Assembly (NCBI GenBank): GCA_032718475.1
Contig: JAUCBJ010006624.1
Coordinates: 1-63,502 of the forward strand
Direction of reading: 5' to 3'
From: Nemertoderma westbladi
Lineage: Eukaryota > Xenacoelomorpha > Nemertodermatida > Nemertodermatidae
Length of the DNA: 63,502 bases
Shown in pieces: positions 32,351-44,201 of this stretch. The position numbers and the translations under genes were made by a program. Under the pieces are notes generated by a model that ran no database searches, had not been told where the DNA came from, and saw only the letters and a program-made list of their open reading frames with translations. Numbering within the stretch: position 1 is the first letter of the stretch; every line of letters starts with the position of its first letter.

Positions 32351-34616
32351 CATAACCACATTAAAGGATATAGCTTCTTTATTGCAGTAAGCAATAAAGT
32401 TGAAAATACCGGTCAACCGGTAAACTTGAACCGGTACTTCTGTAGGTCAGTAGGCCCAACTGCAAGAACCGGTACTGCTGTAGGTCCGTAGGTCCAACTG
32501 CCAGAACCGGTACTTCTGTAGGTCCGTAGGCCTAACTGTCCTAACCGGTACTTCCCGTATAAGTACATTAGTATTATTCGATTTGATTGTTGTATACCGG
32601 TAGGTCTTAATACTTAATCGGGGAACGGCCGCCCTGGTTTTTTATTGAGATTTTACTTATTTCTGTCAAGTTTTATTTGTTTGTAGGCCAGTATTGAACA
32701 GAAGACGTGTAAGCCTGATCAGATTGTACAGACAATTTGTAGGCTGAGCTGTTGTCTGATTGCTGTTAAGTCTGAACGGATTGCAGTGTGTGTAGATCAC
32801 CTGTCCGATTAAGTACGGTTAGGAAGTAGGGGCAGCGAACGCTGTAAGGTAAACCCCCAACTAAAGAATAAGTCGTACTACTGGGTTAGAACGCATACTC
32901 CCTAATCATTTCGGAGTCTGCATGTCCTGTAGTTTATTTAGGCTTGAGAGTAGTCTGCCATCGTTTAGTCTGTACTTTGTTTGTGTAAGTCTGTACGGGT
33001 AGCGTATAATTTTATTTAGATAATTTGTAGGCTGGATAGTTGTCTGGCTGTTATTAGGTCTGAGCGGATTGCAGCGTGTGTAGATCACTTGTCCGATAAA
33101 GAACGGTTAGGAAGTAGGGGCAGCGAACGCTGTAAGGTAAACCCCCAATTAAAGAATAAGTCGTACTACTGGGTTAGAACGCATACTACCTAATTATTTC
33201 GGAGTCTGCATATACCGTAGTTTGTTTAGGCTTGATAGTAGTCTGTCAGTGTTCGGTCTGCATTTTGTTTGAGTGGTTTGTACGCGTAGCGTAATATTTA
33301 TTATTCAGAGTTTATGCGATTATCCGCAACATTCATTCCCCAAGTTTGTTCCTACAGTAATTGTGTTTGTTATACATACCGCTATAGTTAAATTAACCCC
33401 GGTACTACACGGGCTGCTTGGCGTAGGTAAAGACTGGAGATTTTGTGCATCGGTCACTCCAGCAGATGCCGTGGTTCTTTTAGCTGTTCAAGTATATTTA
33501 ACTACTGATTATCTGTTGTACAAGTACTCGTACCTAATTTAGGGTTTAGTGTACAGTGCTTTCCGAGAGTAATTAGTGTAGGCATTATATTTGTGTTGTA
33601 AAGTGGTTGATAGGCACGTTCGATTAGCTCTATTAACTTCTAGGTAGGAACACTCCGTGATACATAACGTAGAACCTATAGCGATACGGCTATAGGTCGT
33701 CAGGCGGTGGTATTTTCCTATCTGGACAACGCAGTGTATTTACTACTACGTATTATTTTCAAATAACCGCAGTACCCTGTCCGTTGTAATAACCAGTTTT
33801 CTAACTCTTTGTTAGGCTGGTTTGTAGACTTCTTGTAAAATTACCCTAAAAATTCGTATTTTGTGTTTTTTGTAAATTTTTGTGTTTATTTAGAGATTGT
33901 AATCTCACCCGAATTGTACGTAATTTGTAGTATTAAGTAACTTAGGTAAATTATAATTATTTGTTTTAGAGTCCTATAAGTAACACTTCACTAAAAGCGC
34001 ACCGCTTTGCGTAGTGATTACCCCCCAGAAATAATAACATTTATTTCAACATTGACAAAACCCATTAAAACGGGTATATATATAATATAAATCAAATCTA
34101 ACGATTTATAAATAGTAGGCCTACCATACAACCATTAGGTCTCAATATCAGTTGGACTACTGCTCAAATAACGGTAAGAAAGTAAGTAAAGTAACAAAGT
34201 AACCCTAAAATTCAGAAATTCAATTATTTAAAATAATTGATATACCAGTATTTACGATAGGCCTATTATCTTTATTTCTATAAATTTAGGCTGAAATTAT
34301 ACCGGTACTTGTAATTAATTCTAGTCCAGAATTATATATACTACAAATTGTAAGCTGTATACCGGTATTCCCGATAGGCCTATTATATATTTATATATAT
34401 TTGTGCTAAAATTATACCGGTATTCTGAGATAAACCTAGTCTGTAATAATACTTATATATACTATAAGCATACCGGTATTTTAATATATTATATATATAT
34501 CACGCTACACTGAGTAGCAGTATCGGTAATTAATTACTAGGCTAGCAGTTAATACTGAATTACTAGACTTGCTTAGACTGTAATATAGCAGTAGGCATTC
34601 AACTGTACATACAAAT
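32351..34616 (+). other. BEL leader (5' untranslated region), left copy
   Basis: It begins with a perfect 9-bp stem and 5-nt loop (CTTTATTGC/GCAATAAAG, 32377-32399), conserved in the right copy. Then come three copies of a unit of about 43 bp containing GAACCGGTACTTCTGTAGGT (32427-32555), and a 288-bp tandem duplication (from about 32734, again from 33022) that is single in the right copy. 34226-34480 has two to three units of about 115 bp with ATACCGGTATT and ATAGGCCTATTAT. No TGG-type primer-binding site follows the LTR end. Small open frames here are not conserved. Confidence 0.7.
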
Positions 34617-37600
34617 ATGTCTGATACTAAGCAGAACCTGTCAGACAGTCTATTAGATGTAACTATCTGCGACTCAGATAGAGGTGTAGAACCCTCTAGT
34701 CGTAAGTTCAGTTCACCTCCCACTGTGAGGAAGGTCATCCCTCCAGTAGTAATAACAGAACCTAGGCTAGTCCAACATCGTAGGTCTATCATAGGCACCC
34801 GAGCTCAGGTCAAGCGGGACCAAGAAGCAGCGGAACAGCAACAACCCGCGAGTCAGGAGCTTGTTACTCAGCGGCCCAGCAGCTCCAGTAGTGAGGATAC
34901 TGTAGAGCTGACACCCGAGCGCGGAGCAGAGATGACGGATGCGGTTTATACGGATCCCCTTCTCATCCTTCCTGCAGCCGTACTCACTAGGTTATTGATC
35001 GCGGTGGAAGAACACCAGATCGATTGGGCGAGAAGTCAACGACCAACTAGAGATAGTTATGCTGGATACACAAGGGAAGAAATGAAGTCCATGGTCGAGT
35101 CGCAATGGAACTTCCCCGGACCCGGACTCCCGTTTGATTTATCAGAAGCTGCCTGGGAAGACATACACCGGATGGGAGTAGCCAAGGAAACCATCGATCC
35201 AGCTGTGTGGAAGAGGTCCGCAGCCGGATACGCACAGGGATTCTTCAGCTCTATAGAGCGATTAAAAGAACAACTGTTTCAACAACCTCAAGGACCTCAA
35301 GAGCAGGGATTGCTGCTTTATCAAGTTAGAGAAAGAATTCTACGAATCAGGCTAATCTTATCAGCCTTTGAGGAGGCTTCTAAACGAAGACAAGACACGT
35401 CGTTGCAAGTTGCCGTAAAGACTTGGTTTCAACGGGTGAGTCTCCAGGTTCAAGGAACAGCTCAGTGGAAAGCTCAGCTGGAGGAGCGATCAACCCATGG
35501 AGAATCAACAGACGCTACTTTTTCCCAAGTGGAAAGTGAAGCGACGTCAGAGAAGCCGCATAAGAGAGATGCCATTGACATCTATCTGTCGGACTATCAA
35601 CGTTTTTTAGGTGATGACGAATTGAGAAGAAGGTTAGATGGACTTAGCCCTAATAGCGAAGGAACCAAGCTTGTGTTGGATGCCATCGATGTGGAAATGA
35701 GGGCTGCGAATCAGGCTAAATTTGATGAACAACTCCGCCTGACACGAGTCCAAGAAGAACAAGTAAAGAAAAAACGTATAGAAGACCGAAAGGCAGCGGC
35801 AGTAGCAGCAGCAGTGGCAGCTGCAGAAGCAGAAAGAAAAGCGGCAGCGGCAGAGGCAGCGGCAGAGGCAAAAGCGGCAGTAGCAGCAGCAGTGGCAGCT
35901 GCAGAAGCAGAAAGAAAAGCGGCAGCGGCAGAGGCAGCGGCAGAGGCAAAAGCGACAGTAGCAGCGGCAGTGGCAGCTGCAGAAGCAGAAAGAAAAGTGG
36001 CAGCAGCAGAGGTAGCGGCAGAGGCAAAAGCGGCGGAGGCAGTGGCAGAAGCCGAACGGAGAGCGACTGAAGAAACCACTCAATTAGAATTGGAAAACAT
36101 TCAGGAGAATCAAGACTGCATAAATAAACAGTTAACAGCTAGTAATATGCAGATGATGAATCGATCTACTCCCAAAAGACAGGGATATACATCATCTGAG
36201 GAAGGCGATACCACCGATACTGAAGGCAAAGGAAATAGATCTCGTCTAAGCAGACGTAAAAGAACATTCCACCGTCAGAAATTGCCTGATTTGCCTCCAG
36301 CTGTTAGAAGGCAACTAAATAGCACCAACTTAGGCAGTACAGAACCCACAGACCAAATAATTAAAATAGAAAGACTCCCTACTATAGTAGATGAGCCTGA
36401 AATAATTAGGCCTGTTCTCGAAATCACCCCTTCGGTGATAGACACCCCTGTACTCCCTGAAGTTACCTCTAAATTCCCTCTGCATAGCACTAAGCTACCT
36501 GTGCCCCGTAGAACTGCCCCAGAGACAGTTCAGGTCCTGGGTCCCGAGCGAAATATTCATAATTTGTCGCCCGTTGTCCATCGTCCGCCCGCTACAACGT
36601 TGGCGACTCCCGCTTCGGCGGTCGAATGGGTGGACGAGGGACGGCGGGGGATGGATATCCTGCTCGGACAGATGCAGGAGACTGTCCAGCAGTTCAAGGG
36701 CACAGTAAGGGAAAGTAGGCTAGAGTTGCAAGAAGTGCAGCAAAGTATCGCGCTAGAGCGCGATAAATTAGTAAATACTCAAAGAGGTATACCACCACCC
36801 TCTGTAACAATGTGTCAACCTGTTAGGTCTGAAGTATCGCATGCGCAAGGTGTGGAGCCTACACGCATCTATACTGCTAGCGAAGTAGAAACTCCTATAG
36901 TGAACCCTATTAAGGGTAATTATAGACCTGTTGATAATGACATTCCCTATAGAACTGATCATAATCCGAGAAATTTATATACCGATAATTCGATATTAAA
37001 TAACACGATGGCCCAAGAAAGTTTTACGCGTCAAATGGCTAGAACCGAAGCCCGGCAAGCGGTAAAGGTGGGAGAGATCGTCAAGTTCAATGGAGATGAG
37101 ATGAAATGGTTACCTTTTAATGAATATTACAAAGATAACATACAGAACTCTGTACTATCTAATGGAGAAAAACTTAGATACCTCATCGAGTGCTTGGAAG
37201 GATCTCCCAAGTTAATGGCGTTAAAGTTTATTGGACATCCAGACGGATTAAGACAAGTTTGGGATACGCTAAACATCAGGTATGGTAATAGGAATAATAT
37301 CGCTGGGTACTTGTATGCAAAATTAGTAGCGCCCCGAAAGTTTATTAGTAGCGGAATTATCGAGTTTTCCGATGAGATCCAGGAGATCTGCAGACAATTA
37401 GATTGGCTAGGTAAGTCTCATGAGTATCAGAACACTATGGTTATTAGAGCAGTGGCTTCTACTTTACCGAAAGGTGGAGTAGGTACACGCTGGGATAAGA
37501 AAGTGTTATATATGATGGAACAACAACGACGAGACCCTACCATGGCTGATCTCATGTCATTCCTAGATGGAGAAGTGAAATTACAGCTCCTGAAACTGTC

Positions 37601-40600
37601 CAGAGAGAAGACACCGGAAAACAAGGTAAGTGAAAAACCCGTCTCTAGGAGAAAGGTAACACCAGTGTGTTATACCGATGACGGCGAAAGCCAGACTTCT
37701 CAAGGAGAAGATAGCGGGAAAGACACTGACAGATCTTATTATGTCAATAAAATGCCTAAAGATCAGGTGAGTAAATTCAAGTCTCGATCAAATGACCGGA
37801 GAGAACAGGTAAGAAAAACTCCTCCCACGTCTCCCAAGAGAATTCAGGTGAGAAAGCCCGAAGAAAGGGCAAGTGTACACAATGTGACTCAGAATAAGGT
37901 AAGTAACATCAAACCGAAATGTGCGCTGTGCGACGGGACCCACCATTTGAATAGGTGTGATGAATTTCTAAAGAAATCATTAACGGAGAGACGCGAAGTC
38001 ATGTGGGATAAGCGGTTATGTTATAATTGCCTCAGACAAGGACACCAACGGCGAACCTGTTTCTCTGACATAAGGTGTGCAAAGTGTGGTGCGAAACATC
38101 ATATCTTGTTGCACGCTGAATTCGATCGAAATAGTCCGAATCAGGTAAGTGATTCCGAGCTACATGTCCAATTCAGTGATGTGAACGACACTGATCAATC
38201 TGAGATGGAAGGATTCTATACAGACGAGTTCTCCGACGAAAACGAATCCTGTAACATGATAAATACCGCAGTGTATCGAGCGCTCACCTATGAAAAGGAT
38301 ACAGACAACGACTTCACTCTAACTACTTCTGAGCGACAACCATCTTGGAAAGAGCCATCTTCCAATGTAGGGATCCGAGAGTTTCCTGTGGTGCAAGTGA
38401 GGGTTCACGGACCTAAGAGGAGTTATGTAGTGAACGCCCTCCTTGACTCCGGTAGTACAGGAACATTCATCGACAAAGAGCTAGCCGAAGATATATTTGC
38501 TGGACAACTCAAGTTCCAAACTAAGCTCAACATGTCTGGCATAATGCAAGTTTGGAAATCTACAATAACAGCTGATTATTATGTAGGCGCGTTGTCCACC
38601 CCACAAGACGAACTAGGAGAACACAGCATAAGGTCAGTGAAAATGGTGGCTATAAAGAACTTCGCTACTACTCAAGCAGACCTTTATAATTGGGATGAGG
38701 ATGAGAGCATCCAACATCTTAACATACCTCGATTCCAGACTGATTATCCTGGAGTGCAAATACTCATCGGCCAAAACGCGCATGAGGCGCTGGAGACATT
38801 AGAGAAACGGCCTGCTCAACCGCAGCCCCTACAGACCTATGCGGTAAGAACTAGAGTAGGTTGGTACTTTACTGGCCCTTCCCGTAGAACACTCAGAGAA
38901 AGACTACCGCCAGAGAGCGTATGCCAGGTGAGTGAATGGGAAGATGATACCAGTGAGGGAGACAACTCAACTGAGGGAATTCCATACTCCTCAGATAATG
39001 ACGACGTTCACCAGCTTTTTGATGAAGAGAATACCATCGATCTCCTTAAGGAAAACGAAGCTTGGCAAAACCAAGTGAACTTATGTCAACTTCTCTATCC
39101 ATCTGAACGAGAAGCTTATAACGACGAGTTAAATGACGTCATTGAGCGTCATAATGCCAAGACTCGAGATGAACATGCTGTACGATTCTTTACGCAAGAG
39201 GCGGTAGAGCCCAATTCCTACGATAAAGCCTTGTCGGTGGAAGAGGAAAGGGCCAAGCAGATCCAAGAGACGACTACACGTTTCCTCAAAGATCAAGGAA
39301 GGTACGAAGTCGGTTTACCTTTTCGCAAGAGAGAACCGAAGTTCATCAATAACAGACCTTTGGCGGAAAAAAGAATCGCGCAACTCCATCGACGCCTTGC
39401 GGCTAATTCTTCAGCGAAAGCAATGTATCAAACACAGCTGGAAAAATTTATTAATAAGGGATACGCGGAGAGAGTACCGGAAGAAACACCTGTGACTGAA
39501 AGAACGTATTATTTAACTCACCATTACGTTCCTAAACCCGGTAAACCCAATGAAGTGAGAGTAGTGTTTGATGGCTCCGCTCTTTACATGGGTCAATCCC
39601 TTAACTCTGAATTGTTACCCGGACCCAACTTACTTCAATCTTTGTTGGGAATTCTTTTAAGATTGAGACAATATTCGATTGCTTTCGCCTCCGATATAGA
39701 AGGCATGTTCTTGCAAGTCAAGGTGTTGGATAGGGATCGGGATAGCTTACGATTTCTATGGTGGCCCGAAGGAGACCTCAACCAGAAACCGGTGGAGTAC
39801 TGGATGACCATCCAGGCCTTTGGGATAATCTCAAGCCCTTCCAACGCCTGTTCGGTAGTGCGTACCACTGCAGAGGACAACAGAGAGGCCTTCTCTAAGG
39901 AAGTGATCGACAACATCAAGAGAGACATATACATGGACGACAATCTGAAGTCCCTCCCATCAGTTGAGGAAGCCATTGAGGTCGCTAAGGGAACGGTAGA
40001 GTGCTTAAAAAGAGGTGGATTTCGATTAACCAAATTCACCAGCAACTCCCGTGAGTTTCTGGAGTCGATCCCTGCGGAAGATCGAGGGGCGAAAGATCTC
40101 GATTTGATCAAAGATGATCTGCCAGAGACCAAGACACTTGGCTTGAAATGGGACACAGAGCGAGATATTCTGTTTTTCCAACTAAAACAGCGAGATAATC
40201 CAGTTCGAACCAAACGGATTTGCTTAAGTATACTGAGCACTTATTTCGATCCATTGGGATTTATTAGCCCAGTTATATTGATTGCTCGTAGTTTGGTACA
40301 ACAAATGTGGCTTGAAAACCACTCATGGGACGATCCACTTAAGGGAGAATTATTGAAGCAGTGGATGAAATGGGAAGATTCTCTGCCAGCGATCGAAGAT
40401 TTTATAATTTCCCGTTCATATTTTGGTCATGTTCTCCCTACGTATTCCTATCAACTCCATGTGTTTGGAGACGCCAGCGATATGGGAATCGGTATAGTAG
40501 CCTACCTAAGAGTGGAAACTCCGGATGGAATCAAAGTCGCCTTGGTTACTTCTAAGGCATTAATCAACAACAAGTTGAAAGTTCCTCGAGCGGAGTTAAA

Positions 40601-42815
40601 AGCGGCTCTATACGCTACAGCCATCGGCCGGAATGTAACCGAACAGATTGACTATCCATTAGAGAAAACTGTCTATTGGACCGACGCTTTACTCGTGTTA
40701 GAGTATATAACCAATGAAGTCTGTCAGTTCAGCGTCTTCGTTACCAACAGGGTAGCCATCATACTTAGTCGCACGACGATGGACCAATGGAGACATTGCC
40801 CCGGAACGATTAATCCAGCAGACATCGCGTCCCGAGGAGCGACTCCCAAGGAATTGGTAAATACTCCCGAATGGTTAGGAGGACCCGACTTTCTCTACAG
40901 GGAAGAAGAAGAATGGCCTCCTCATCTCACAACAGCAGAGATCAGACAGGCCAAGGGAGCGGAGAAAGTTAAACCCAAAACTCGAGCGAGTAAATCGAAG
41001 TTGTTTAAACCTGCGGTTGATCTATCTGTATTATTTACTTCCGGAGAGGATGCTTTGGATCAGAAACCCACCGCCACGACTAAAGAAGTCTTGGAAATCC
41101 GTGACAAGGATTGGAAATCTGGAATACCAGATATCGCACAAGGACTCTCACCTCTCTTGCAGAGAGCGATACGTCACTACAGTTCCTGGAATCGGCTCTG
41201 TAAAGCTGTTACCTATTTGAAACGATGTTTTCATCATCGTTACTCCGGGACAAAGACCAATAGTGATGATGCTCCATCAACATCTGCACGAGTCCATGTT
41301 GTTAAAGATCTTCCTAAATACAAGATATCCGACAGGTTTCTAAAGGAAAAGATCAGTTACCAGGAGCATGATGAAACCAACAAACAGATGCTGAGACTTC
41401 TACAATGCTATGAGGATTCCGATAAGTATTTCCTGTTGTTAAGAAATCCACAGATGCGCTTAAGGGATCGCTTCTCTAGTACCATGATAGATGGGTTAAT
41501 ACGTGTTGGAGGTAGGCTAACCAACGCCCCATTATCCTTTGACACTAAGTTTCCCATCCTCATTAGAAATCTTGACATACAAATCAAGATAATTGTAGAT
41601 GTTCATAGCAAACTGTACCATGCTGGTAGAGAACGAGTTCTGAGCGAAATTCGAACTCGCTACTATTTTTATAAACCCCGTAGGGCTCTGAACCAAGTTC
41701 TTAGGAACTGCATACCCTGTAGGAAAGCATTCAGTAGGCCTTTAACACAGCGAGAGGCAGAATTACCTAGGGAAAGAGTAAGCTTCTATGAACCACCCTT
41801 TACTAATACCGGTGTGGATTTATTTGGCCCTATTGAAGTATATCGTGCCCGGACTATAGTCAAGAGATGGTGTGTCATCTTCGTTTGTATGACTTGTAGA
41901 GCTATCCATCTCGATATGGTAAACGATCTATCCACCAACAGCTTCGTGTTGAGTTTACGACGACAGATCGCTCGCTTCGGAACCAGTAACACGATGAGAT
42001 CGGATAAGGGAACGAACTTCATTGGCGCCAACAACGAAATTCAAGCTTACGTAAAGGACTGGAACAAAAGACAGGTGGACGATCAGCTAAGGATAACAGC
42101 GTCTAGCTGGACCTTCAACGCCGCCGACGCCCCTTGGTGGGGAGGAAGTTGGGAGAGATTGATTAGGAGCGTGAAGACTGCGTTCCACTTTATTGTGCCT
42201 TGTCGCGCTTATCTCACCGACGAACTATTGCGGACGTTAATGGAGGAAATCGCCGCCTATCTCAACGAAAGACCGCTTATGCCAGTCTCTTCAAATCCTG
42301 ATTCCCTGGAAGCGCTAACACCCGCGCACTTTCTACTGAAGAAACCCGTAGCCATGCTCCCGCGATCGGAGATCACAGACGGAGACGAGTACTGCCGTCG
42401 AACCTGGCAACTTATGCAGTTGCTATCCCGTCGTTTCGCTGACCATTTCGAGAAACATTACCTGCCCACTCTACAACTTCGAACTAAGTGGTTTGCGCAG
42501 CAAGAAAACGTCAGCGCTGGAGACATGGTGCTTATTGTGGACCCCGATCTCCCACGTAAGCGATGGCAAACAGGACGTATCATCGAGACTTATATCTCGA
42601 GCGATGGTTTGGTGCGATCAGTAGAGCTCGTCGTCATGCGGCGGAACTTTAAGAAACCAGGGATAGTCTTTGAGACTCAACAGCTCAATCGCCCAGTGGG
42701 ACGTTTATGTTTACTGGAAAGAGACAGAGAGCTCTCCGGAAACTATGGAAGGCAAGAAACTCTTCCCACGACCACTTCCCTAATCCAACCGACATCTAGG
42801 GACTCCCCAACTTAA
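34617..42815 (+). CDS. BEL/Pao Gag-Pol polyprotein, intact
   Basis: 2732 aa without a stop. Residues 1-390 are charged and Ser-rich. About 391-482 are three Ala/Glu-rich units of 26 aa likely forming a helix. 815-960 is a DUF1759 Gag domain (VKFNGDEMKWLPF). About 1100-1165 has zinc knuckles, including CYNCLRQGHQRRTC. 1275 is the aspartic protease (DUF1758, LLDSGSTGTFI). The reverse transcriptase runs from about 1647 with FASDIEGMF and the YMDD box near 1771. RNase H follows with FGDAS (1950) and YWTDA (2021). Integrase has an HHCC zinc site (2329-2367) and the DDE triad at GVDLFGP (2399), RSDKGTN (2461) and GGSWERL (2508). DUF5641 closes the protein. The enzymes copy RNA to DNA and integrate it. 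All catalytic residues are present, so the copy could supply proteins in trans even with a damaged 5' LTR. Confidence 0.96.
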   Translation: MSDTKQNLSDSLLDVTICDSDRGVEPSSRKFSSPPTVRKVIPPVVITEPRLVQHRRSIIGTRAQVKRDQEAAEQQQPASQELVTQRPSSSSSEDTVELTPERGAEMTDAVYTDPLLILPAAVLTRLLIAVEEHQIDWARSQRPTRDSYAGYTREEMKSMVESQWNFPGPGLPFDLSEAAWEDIHRMGVAKETIDPAVWKRSAAGYAQGFFSSIERLKEQLFQQPQGPQEQGLLLYQVRERILRIRLILSAFEEASKRRQDTSLQVAVKTWFQRVSLQVQGTAQWKAQLEERSTHGESTDATFSQVESEATSEKPHKRDAIDIYLSDYQRFLGDDELRRRLDGLSPNSEGTKLVLDAIDVEMRAANQAKFDEQLRLTRVQEEQVKKKRIEDRKAAAVAAAVAAAEAERKAAAAEAAAEAKAAVAAAVAAAEAERKAAAAEAAAEAKATVAAAVAAAEAERKVAAAEVAAEAKAAEAVAEAERRATEETTQLELENIQENQDCINKQLTASNMQMMNRSTPKRQGYTSSEEGDTTDTEGKGNRSRLSRRKRTFHRQKLPDLPPAVRRQLNSTNLGSTEPTDQIIKIERLPTIVDEPEIIRPVLEITPSVIDTPVLPEVTSKFPLHSTKLPVPRRTAPETVQVLGPERNIHNLSPVVHRPPATTLATPASAVEWVDEGRRGMDILLGQMQETVQQFKGTVRESRLELQEVQQSIALERDKLVNTQRGIPPPSVTMCQPVRSEVSHAQGVEPTRIYTASEVETPIVNPIKGNYRPVDNDIPYRTDHNPRNLYTDNSILNNTMAQESFTRQMARTEARQAVKVGEIVKFNGDEMKWLPFNEYYKDNIQNSVLSNGEKLRYLIECLEGSPKLMALKFIGHPDGLRQVWDTLNIRYGNRNNIAGYLYAKLVAPRKFISSGIIEFSDEIQEICRQLDWLGKSHEYQNTMVIRAVASTLPKGGVGTRWDKKVLYMMEQQRRDPTMADLMSFLDGEVKLQLLKLSREKTPENKVSEKPVSRRKVTPVCYTDDGESQTSQGEDSGKDTDRSYYVNKMPKDQVSKFKSRSNDRREQVRKTPPTSPKRIQVRKPEERASVHNVTQNKVSNIKPKCALCDGTHHLNRCDEFLKKSLTERREVMWDKRLCYNCLRQGHQRRTCFSDIRCAKCGAKHHILLHAEFDRNSPNQVSDSELHVQFSDVNDTDQSEMEGFYTDEFSDENESCNMINTAVYRALTYEKDTDNDFTLTTSERQPSWKEPSSNVGIREFPVVQVRVHGPKRSYVVNALLDSGSTGTFIDKELAEDIFAGQLKFQTKLNMSGIMQVWKSTITADYYVGALSTPQDELGEHSIRSVKMVAIKNFATTQADLYNWDEDESIQHLNIPRFQTDYPGVQILIGQNAHEALETLEKRPAQPQPLQTYAVRTRVGWYFTGPSRRTLRERLPPESVCQVSEWEDDTSEGDNSTEGIPYSSDNDDVHQLFDEENTIDLLKENEAWQNQVNLCQLLYPSEREAYNDELNDVIERHNAKTRDEHAVRFFTQEAVEPNSYDKALSVEEERAKQIQETTTRFLKDQGRYEVGLPFRKREPKFINNRPLAEKRIAQLHRRLAANSSAKAMYQTQLEKFINKGYAERVPEETPVTERTYYLTHHYVPKPGKPNEVRVVFDGSALYMGQSLNSELLPGPNLLQSLLGILLRLRQYSIAFASDIEGMFLQVKVLDRDRDSLRFLWWPEGDLNQKPVEYWMTIQAFGIISSPSNACSVVRTTAEDNREAFSKEVIDNIKRDIYMDDNLKSLPSVEEAIEVAKGTVECLKRGGFRLTKFTSNSREFLESIPAEDRGAKDLDLIKDDLPETKTLGLKWDTERDILFFQLKQRDNPVRTKRICLSILSTYFDPLGFISPVILIARSLVQQMWLENHSWDDPLKGELLKQWMKWEDSLPAIEDFIISRSYFGHVLPTYSYQLHVFGDASDMGIGIVAYLRVETPDGIKVALVTSKALINNKLKVPRAELKAALYATAIGRNVTEQIDYPLEKTVYWTDALLVLEYITNEVCQFSVFVTNRVAIILSRTTMDQWRHCPGTINPADIASRGATPKELVNTPEWLGGPDFLYREEEEWPPHLTTAEIRQAKGAEKVKPKTRASKSKLFKPAVDLSVLFTSGEDALDQKPTATTKEVLEIRDKDWKSGIPDIAQGLSPLLQRAIRHYSSWNRLCKAVTYLKRCFHHRYSGTKTNSDDAPSTSARVHVVKDLPKYKISDRFLKEKISYQEHDETNKQMLRLLQCYEDSDKYFLLLRNPQMRLRDRFSSTMIDGLIRVGGRLTNAPLSFDTKFPILIRNLDIQIKIIVDVHSKLYHAGRERVLSEIRTRYYFYKPRRALNQVLRNCIPCRKAFSRPLTQREAELPRERVSFYEPPFTNTGVDLFGPIEVYRARTIVKRWCVIFVCMTCRAIHLDMVNDLSTNSFVLSLRRQIARFGTSNTMRSDKGTNFIGANNEIQAYVKDWNKRQVDDQLRITASSWTFNAADAPWWGGSWERLIRSVKTAFHFIVPCRAYLTDELLRTLMEEIAAYLNERPLMPVSSNPDSLEALTPAHFLLKKPVAMLPRSEITDGDEYCRRTWQLMQLLSRRFADHFEKHYLPTLQLRTKWFAQQENVSAGDMVLIVDPDLPRKRWQTGRIIETYISSDGLVRSVELVVMRRNFKKPGIVFETQQLNRPVGRLCLLERDRELSGNYGRQETLPTTTSLIQPTSRDSPT

Positions 42816-44201
42816 TATCGTTCGGAGTGGGCGTGTGACTCTATTATTTTATATTAGTTTATTATTTTTATATTTATGTATGTATTACTATGTAATTTTA
42901 TTATAATCGTTTTATTTAATTTAGTAGAATATTATTTAGCGATTATTTTGTAGAATAGTGCAATATATTCGTGTTTATTACGTACGTAATTACTTATATT
43001 ATATTTAGTGAGACGGCGAAGAAATAATTATTTTTCTCTTTCCTTACTGTCCGTATTATATTATAAATACGTAACTACAGTAAGATGAAATGTCCGTACT
43101 TATTAAAGTACAATAAAGCCACTACTATATTTAAGTATTATTGGTAGGCAGAGTATTAGGAATGCAAAGTTCAGATCCTCGTGTCTCGGCTAAACCAAGC
43201 TCTGGGTAGACCTTGGAAACGACTTGCCTCTTCACACTGACATTGCTTTGTGCGATATTGCTCTCATACCGTATCTTAAATAATACATATAGTAGCGTGA
43301 TGTCCCTTTAACAGTAGCGTATAACGCAAAATAAATCTGTTAAACCCTTTGACCATCTGTAATTCTAGTCGATTAAGATATCGCGGCACCCACCGATATA
43401 CTTGAAAGACAAATTCTAGAATCAGTGGTTAACGTCCCCAGACAAGTTCTGGAATAAATCGGTGCCCATCTCAAATATTAATTATTTAATATTTGCAAAT
43501 CTAATAAATCAAAATCTGTAAAATTCAGATCCTTCAACAATTCTAGTCAATTAAGATATCGTAGCATTTACCGATATTCTTAAAAAAAGACAATTGTCAT
43601 AGAATTAAGGATCTTGTGTCCCTAGACATGTTCTAGAATCAAAATATGTCCATTTAATTATCAAATAATAAAATTTCAGGGAATAAATTTAAATTCATGC
43701 CTTTTAATGAATTTAATAAATTGCCATTTTTACGCAATTTATAAAGTTCCCAAAATTCCATTAATTAATAGATCAAGGGAGCGGAGATTTATCTTATCAT
43801 GCGTATGAGTGTGTGAAAGTCTCCCAAACATAGTCAATAGCCGATAAAATTCATAAAGTCATGTATAAAACAGAACATTGACTATTAAAGAATACTATTA
43901 AATAACATCCCAGATCTGTATGCATTGGAATCACCCTAATTCTACCGCTAGCTTTGCATAATGTCACCATAGCAACAACCACGCTAGAATTAGAATTGAG
44001 TTAAAAGAACAATAGAAAGCTTGTCCCATTGAATAGCATAGGGAATAAATAGCGCACTACTAGTATCCAAGGATACATAATAATACAGTGACATTCTGGA
44101 AGGCATTGACTAACGGACAAATGGCCCGAATGTGTGTAGTTGTGACCAGTTGTGTGGTATTTGTGAGTTTATAGGTTAGGTGAATGTTACTGCTAAAGTG
44201 T
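42816..44201 (+). other. BEL 3' region; unresolved 3' untranslated region or U3 start
   Basis: No ORF. 15 bp after the stop a purine-rich GGAGTGGGCG is followed by TGTGACTC at about 42831, a possible polypurine tract and LTR start (TG). If so the LTR would be about 4.2 kb. An AATAAA lies at 43112. The same sequence, inverted, occurs at 51437-52640. The true start cannot be fixed because no 5' LTR in the window reaches this far. Confidence 0.5.

Noticed and set aside
35634-36083. Antisense Cys/Leu/Ala-rich ORFs under the BEL Gag
   Set aside because: They are shadows of the Ala/Glu-rich repeat on the other strand, also seen at 56271-56528.
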